From the NCBI GenBank assembly GCA_050732575.1, contig JBOHRF010000368.1, positions 1 through 5,364 on the forward strand: 5,364 bases of DNA. Direction: 5' to 3'. Below, one piece after another: positions 4,295-5,364 of the stretch. A program made the translations under genes and the position numbers. Source of the DNA: JBBDWZ01 sp050732575 (GTDB lineage Bacteria > Gemmatimonadota > Gemmatimonadetes > Longimicrobiales > RSA9). Under the pieces are notes generated by a model, which saw nothing but the letters and a program-made list of their open reading frames with translations, was not told where the DNA came from and did not search any database. Position 1 is the first letter of the stretch. Each line of letters opens with the position of its first letter.

Positions 4295-5221
4295 ATGGTC
4301 GACAAAATCACAGTGGTGGGTGGCGGCAACGTTGGTGCGACGGCAGCGCAGGGCGTGGCACGCAAGGAGTTGGCGCGCCAAGTCGTAATCATTGACATCG
4401 TGGAAGGCGTGCCGCAGGGCAAAGGATTGGATCAATGGGAGTCAGCGCCCATCGAGGGATTTGACACGCGCATCCTGGGCACGAATGACTACGCCGGCAC
4501 GTCGGGATCCGACCTGGTCATCGTGACCGCGGGCATGGCGCGCAAGCCCGGGATGAGTCGTGAGGATCTGCTCAAGACCAATGCGAATATCGTGCAGCAG
4601 GTGTCCGAGCAGATTCGGTCGAGTTCTCCGAGCGCCATCGTGATCATGGTGTCGAACCCGCTGGATACCATGGCGTACGTATGTATGAAGACCACCGGCT
4701 TCCCGCGCGAGCGCGTGATCGGCATGGCGGGCGTGCTGGATACCGCGCGTTACCGCTCCTTCGTAGCGGAAGAACTGGATGTAAGTGTGGAGGACATCCA
4801 GGCGTTGGTATTGGGAGGCCACGGCGATACCATGGTTCCGCTGGCATCGTATACAACCATCAGTGGGATCCCGCTGCGCCAGCTGATGAAGCAGCAGCGC
4901 ATTGACACGCTGGTGGATCGGGCGCGCAACGGCGGCGCCGAAATCGTGAGTCTGCTCAAGACCGGCAGCGCGTACTACGCGCCGGCCGCGGCCGCCGTGC
5001 AGATGGCGGAGGCAATCGTGAAGAACAAGAAGCGCGTGCTACCCTGCTCGGCCTGGTTGCAGGGTGAATACGGCATGAAGGGTCTGTTCCTGGGCGTTCC
5101 CTGTAAGCTGGGCAGCAAAGGCCTGGAGCAAATCATAGAAGTCGAACTGACGGCAGCGGAGCAGGCTGCTCTCAACAAATCCGGAGACGCCGTGCGCGAA
5201 ACCATGGCGCTGCTCGGTTAA
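4295..5221 (+). CDS. mdh: Malate dehydrogenase, NAD-dependent, LDH-like type
   Basis: This 308-residue enzyme interconverts malate and oxaloacetate in the TCA cycle. The Rossmann start VVGGGNVGATAA (7-18) holds the GxGxxG motif. Asp34 ends the second strand (VVIIDIVEG), which favours NAD over NADP. The substrate loop reads TAGMARKPGMSREDLL (78-93), with Arg83 and Arg89 and no Gln; the arginine here marks malate rather than lactate specificity. VSNPLDTM (119-126) follows, then GMAGVLDTARYRSF with Asp149 and Arg152, and GGHGDTMVPL with catalytic His176. The length is normal for the lactate-dehydrogenase-like MDH group. A strong promoter lies upstream; the Shine-Dalgarno is weak (GAG at 4286-4288, or GAGG 14 bases away). 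It is followed after 15 bases by sdhC, so a TCA operon is likely. No defect is visible. Confidence 0.96.
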   Translation: MVDKITVVGGGNVGATAAQGVARKELARQVVIIDIVEGVPQGKGLDQWESAPIEGFDTRILGTNDYAGTSGSDLVIVTAGMARKPGMSREDLLKTNANIVQQVSEQIRSSSPSAIVIMVSNPLDTMAYVCMKTTGFPRERVIGMAGVLDTARYRSFVAEELDVSVEDIQALVLGGHGDTMVPLASYTTISGIPLRQLMKQQRIDTLVDRARNGGAEIVSLLKTGSAYYAPAAAAVQMAEAIVKNKKRVLPCSAWLQGEYGMKGLFLGVPCKLGSKGLEQIIEVELTAAEQAALNKSGDAVRETMALLG

Positions 5222-5236
5222 GCCGGGCTGACGCCC

Positions 5237-5364
5237 ATGGTTCGCTCGCCAATTCTGATCACCACGACCGTCGGCAAGAAACTCTTGATGGCGGCCAGCG
5301 GCCTCATCCTCTGGGGCTTCGTCATTGTCCACATGCTCGGCAACTTGAAAGTGTACCAGGGCGC
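5237..5364 (+). CDS. sdhC: Succinate dehydrogenase cytochrome b subunit, b558 type (N-terminal part, runs off the window)
   Basis: Only the first 42 codons are present. After a short polar start comes TTVGKKLLMAASGLILWGFVIVHMLGNLKVY. The S/T-x-G-KK-l-MA-tGl-L opening followed by a membrane helix and HMLGNL is typical of the b558-type cytochrome b subunit of succinate dehydrogenase or fumarate reductase. His32 in HMLGN is the expected haem-ligand histidine. The subunit anchors the flavoprotein and iron-sulfur subunits in the membrane and passes electrons to quinone. ATG 5237 is the only start possible, since the mdh stop codon is in the same frame directly upstream; no clear Shine-Dalgarno is seen. 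The flavoprotein and iron-sulfur genes would be expected just beyond the window. Whether it works in the succinate-oxidising or fumarate-reducing direction cannot be told. Confidence 0.85.
   Translation, partial: MVRSPILITTTVGKKLLMAASGLILWGFVIVHMLGNLKVYQG

Overview
The window is GC-rich and densely coded, with every credible gene on the + strand. It reads as bacterial chromosome, not a mobile region: I see no transposase, integrase, phage gene, CRISPR array, tRNA or rRNA. The gene content suggests a Gram-negative-type cell from a phylum such as Gemmatimonadota. The clues are an ECF sigma factor with a zinc-finger membrane anti-sigma and a secreted partner, an LDH-like malate dehydrogenase next to a b558-type SdhC, and sparse Shine-Dalgarno use. 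This placement is inference from style and gene order; no marker gene in the window proves it.

Layout: (1) 1-354 is the C-terminal end of a signal peptide peptidase SppA (S49). (2) 429-743 encodes an HU/IHF-family DNA-binding protein with a good Shine-Dalgarno, followed by a long GC-rich hairpin (776-809). (3) 856-2368 is a tightly overlapping three-gene unit: an ECF sigma factor, a single-pass zinc-finger anti-sigma factor, and a small secreted helical protein with a Spy/CpxP-like LTxxQ motif. It ends in a textbook intrinsic terminator (2385-2412). (4) 2457-4186 is a molybdopterin-biosynthesis operon, moaD-moaE-moaA, also tightly packed. (5) A near-consensus promoter (4223-4251) precedes malate dehydrogenase (4295-5221), followed 15 bases later by the start of a succinate dehydrogenase cytochrome b subunit (5237 to the window edge).

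How the genes work together: the sigma/anti-sigma/secreted-protein unit looks like a self-contained envelope-sensing switch. MoaD and MoaE form MPT synthase, and MoaA performs the first step of the same cofactor pathway; MoaC and the later enzymes must lie elsewhere. Malate dehydrogenase and succinate dehydrogenase are TCA-cycle enzymes, probably co-transcribed.

The points most worth a second look are the predicted leaderless start of moaD (promoter spacing puts the transcript start on the A of its ATG) and the three-gene envelope-sensing module with its secreted third component. No clearly unprecedented system is visible.
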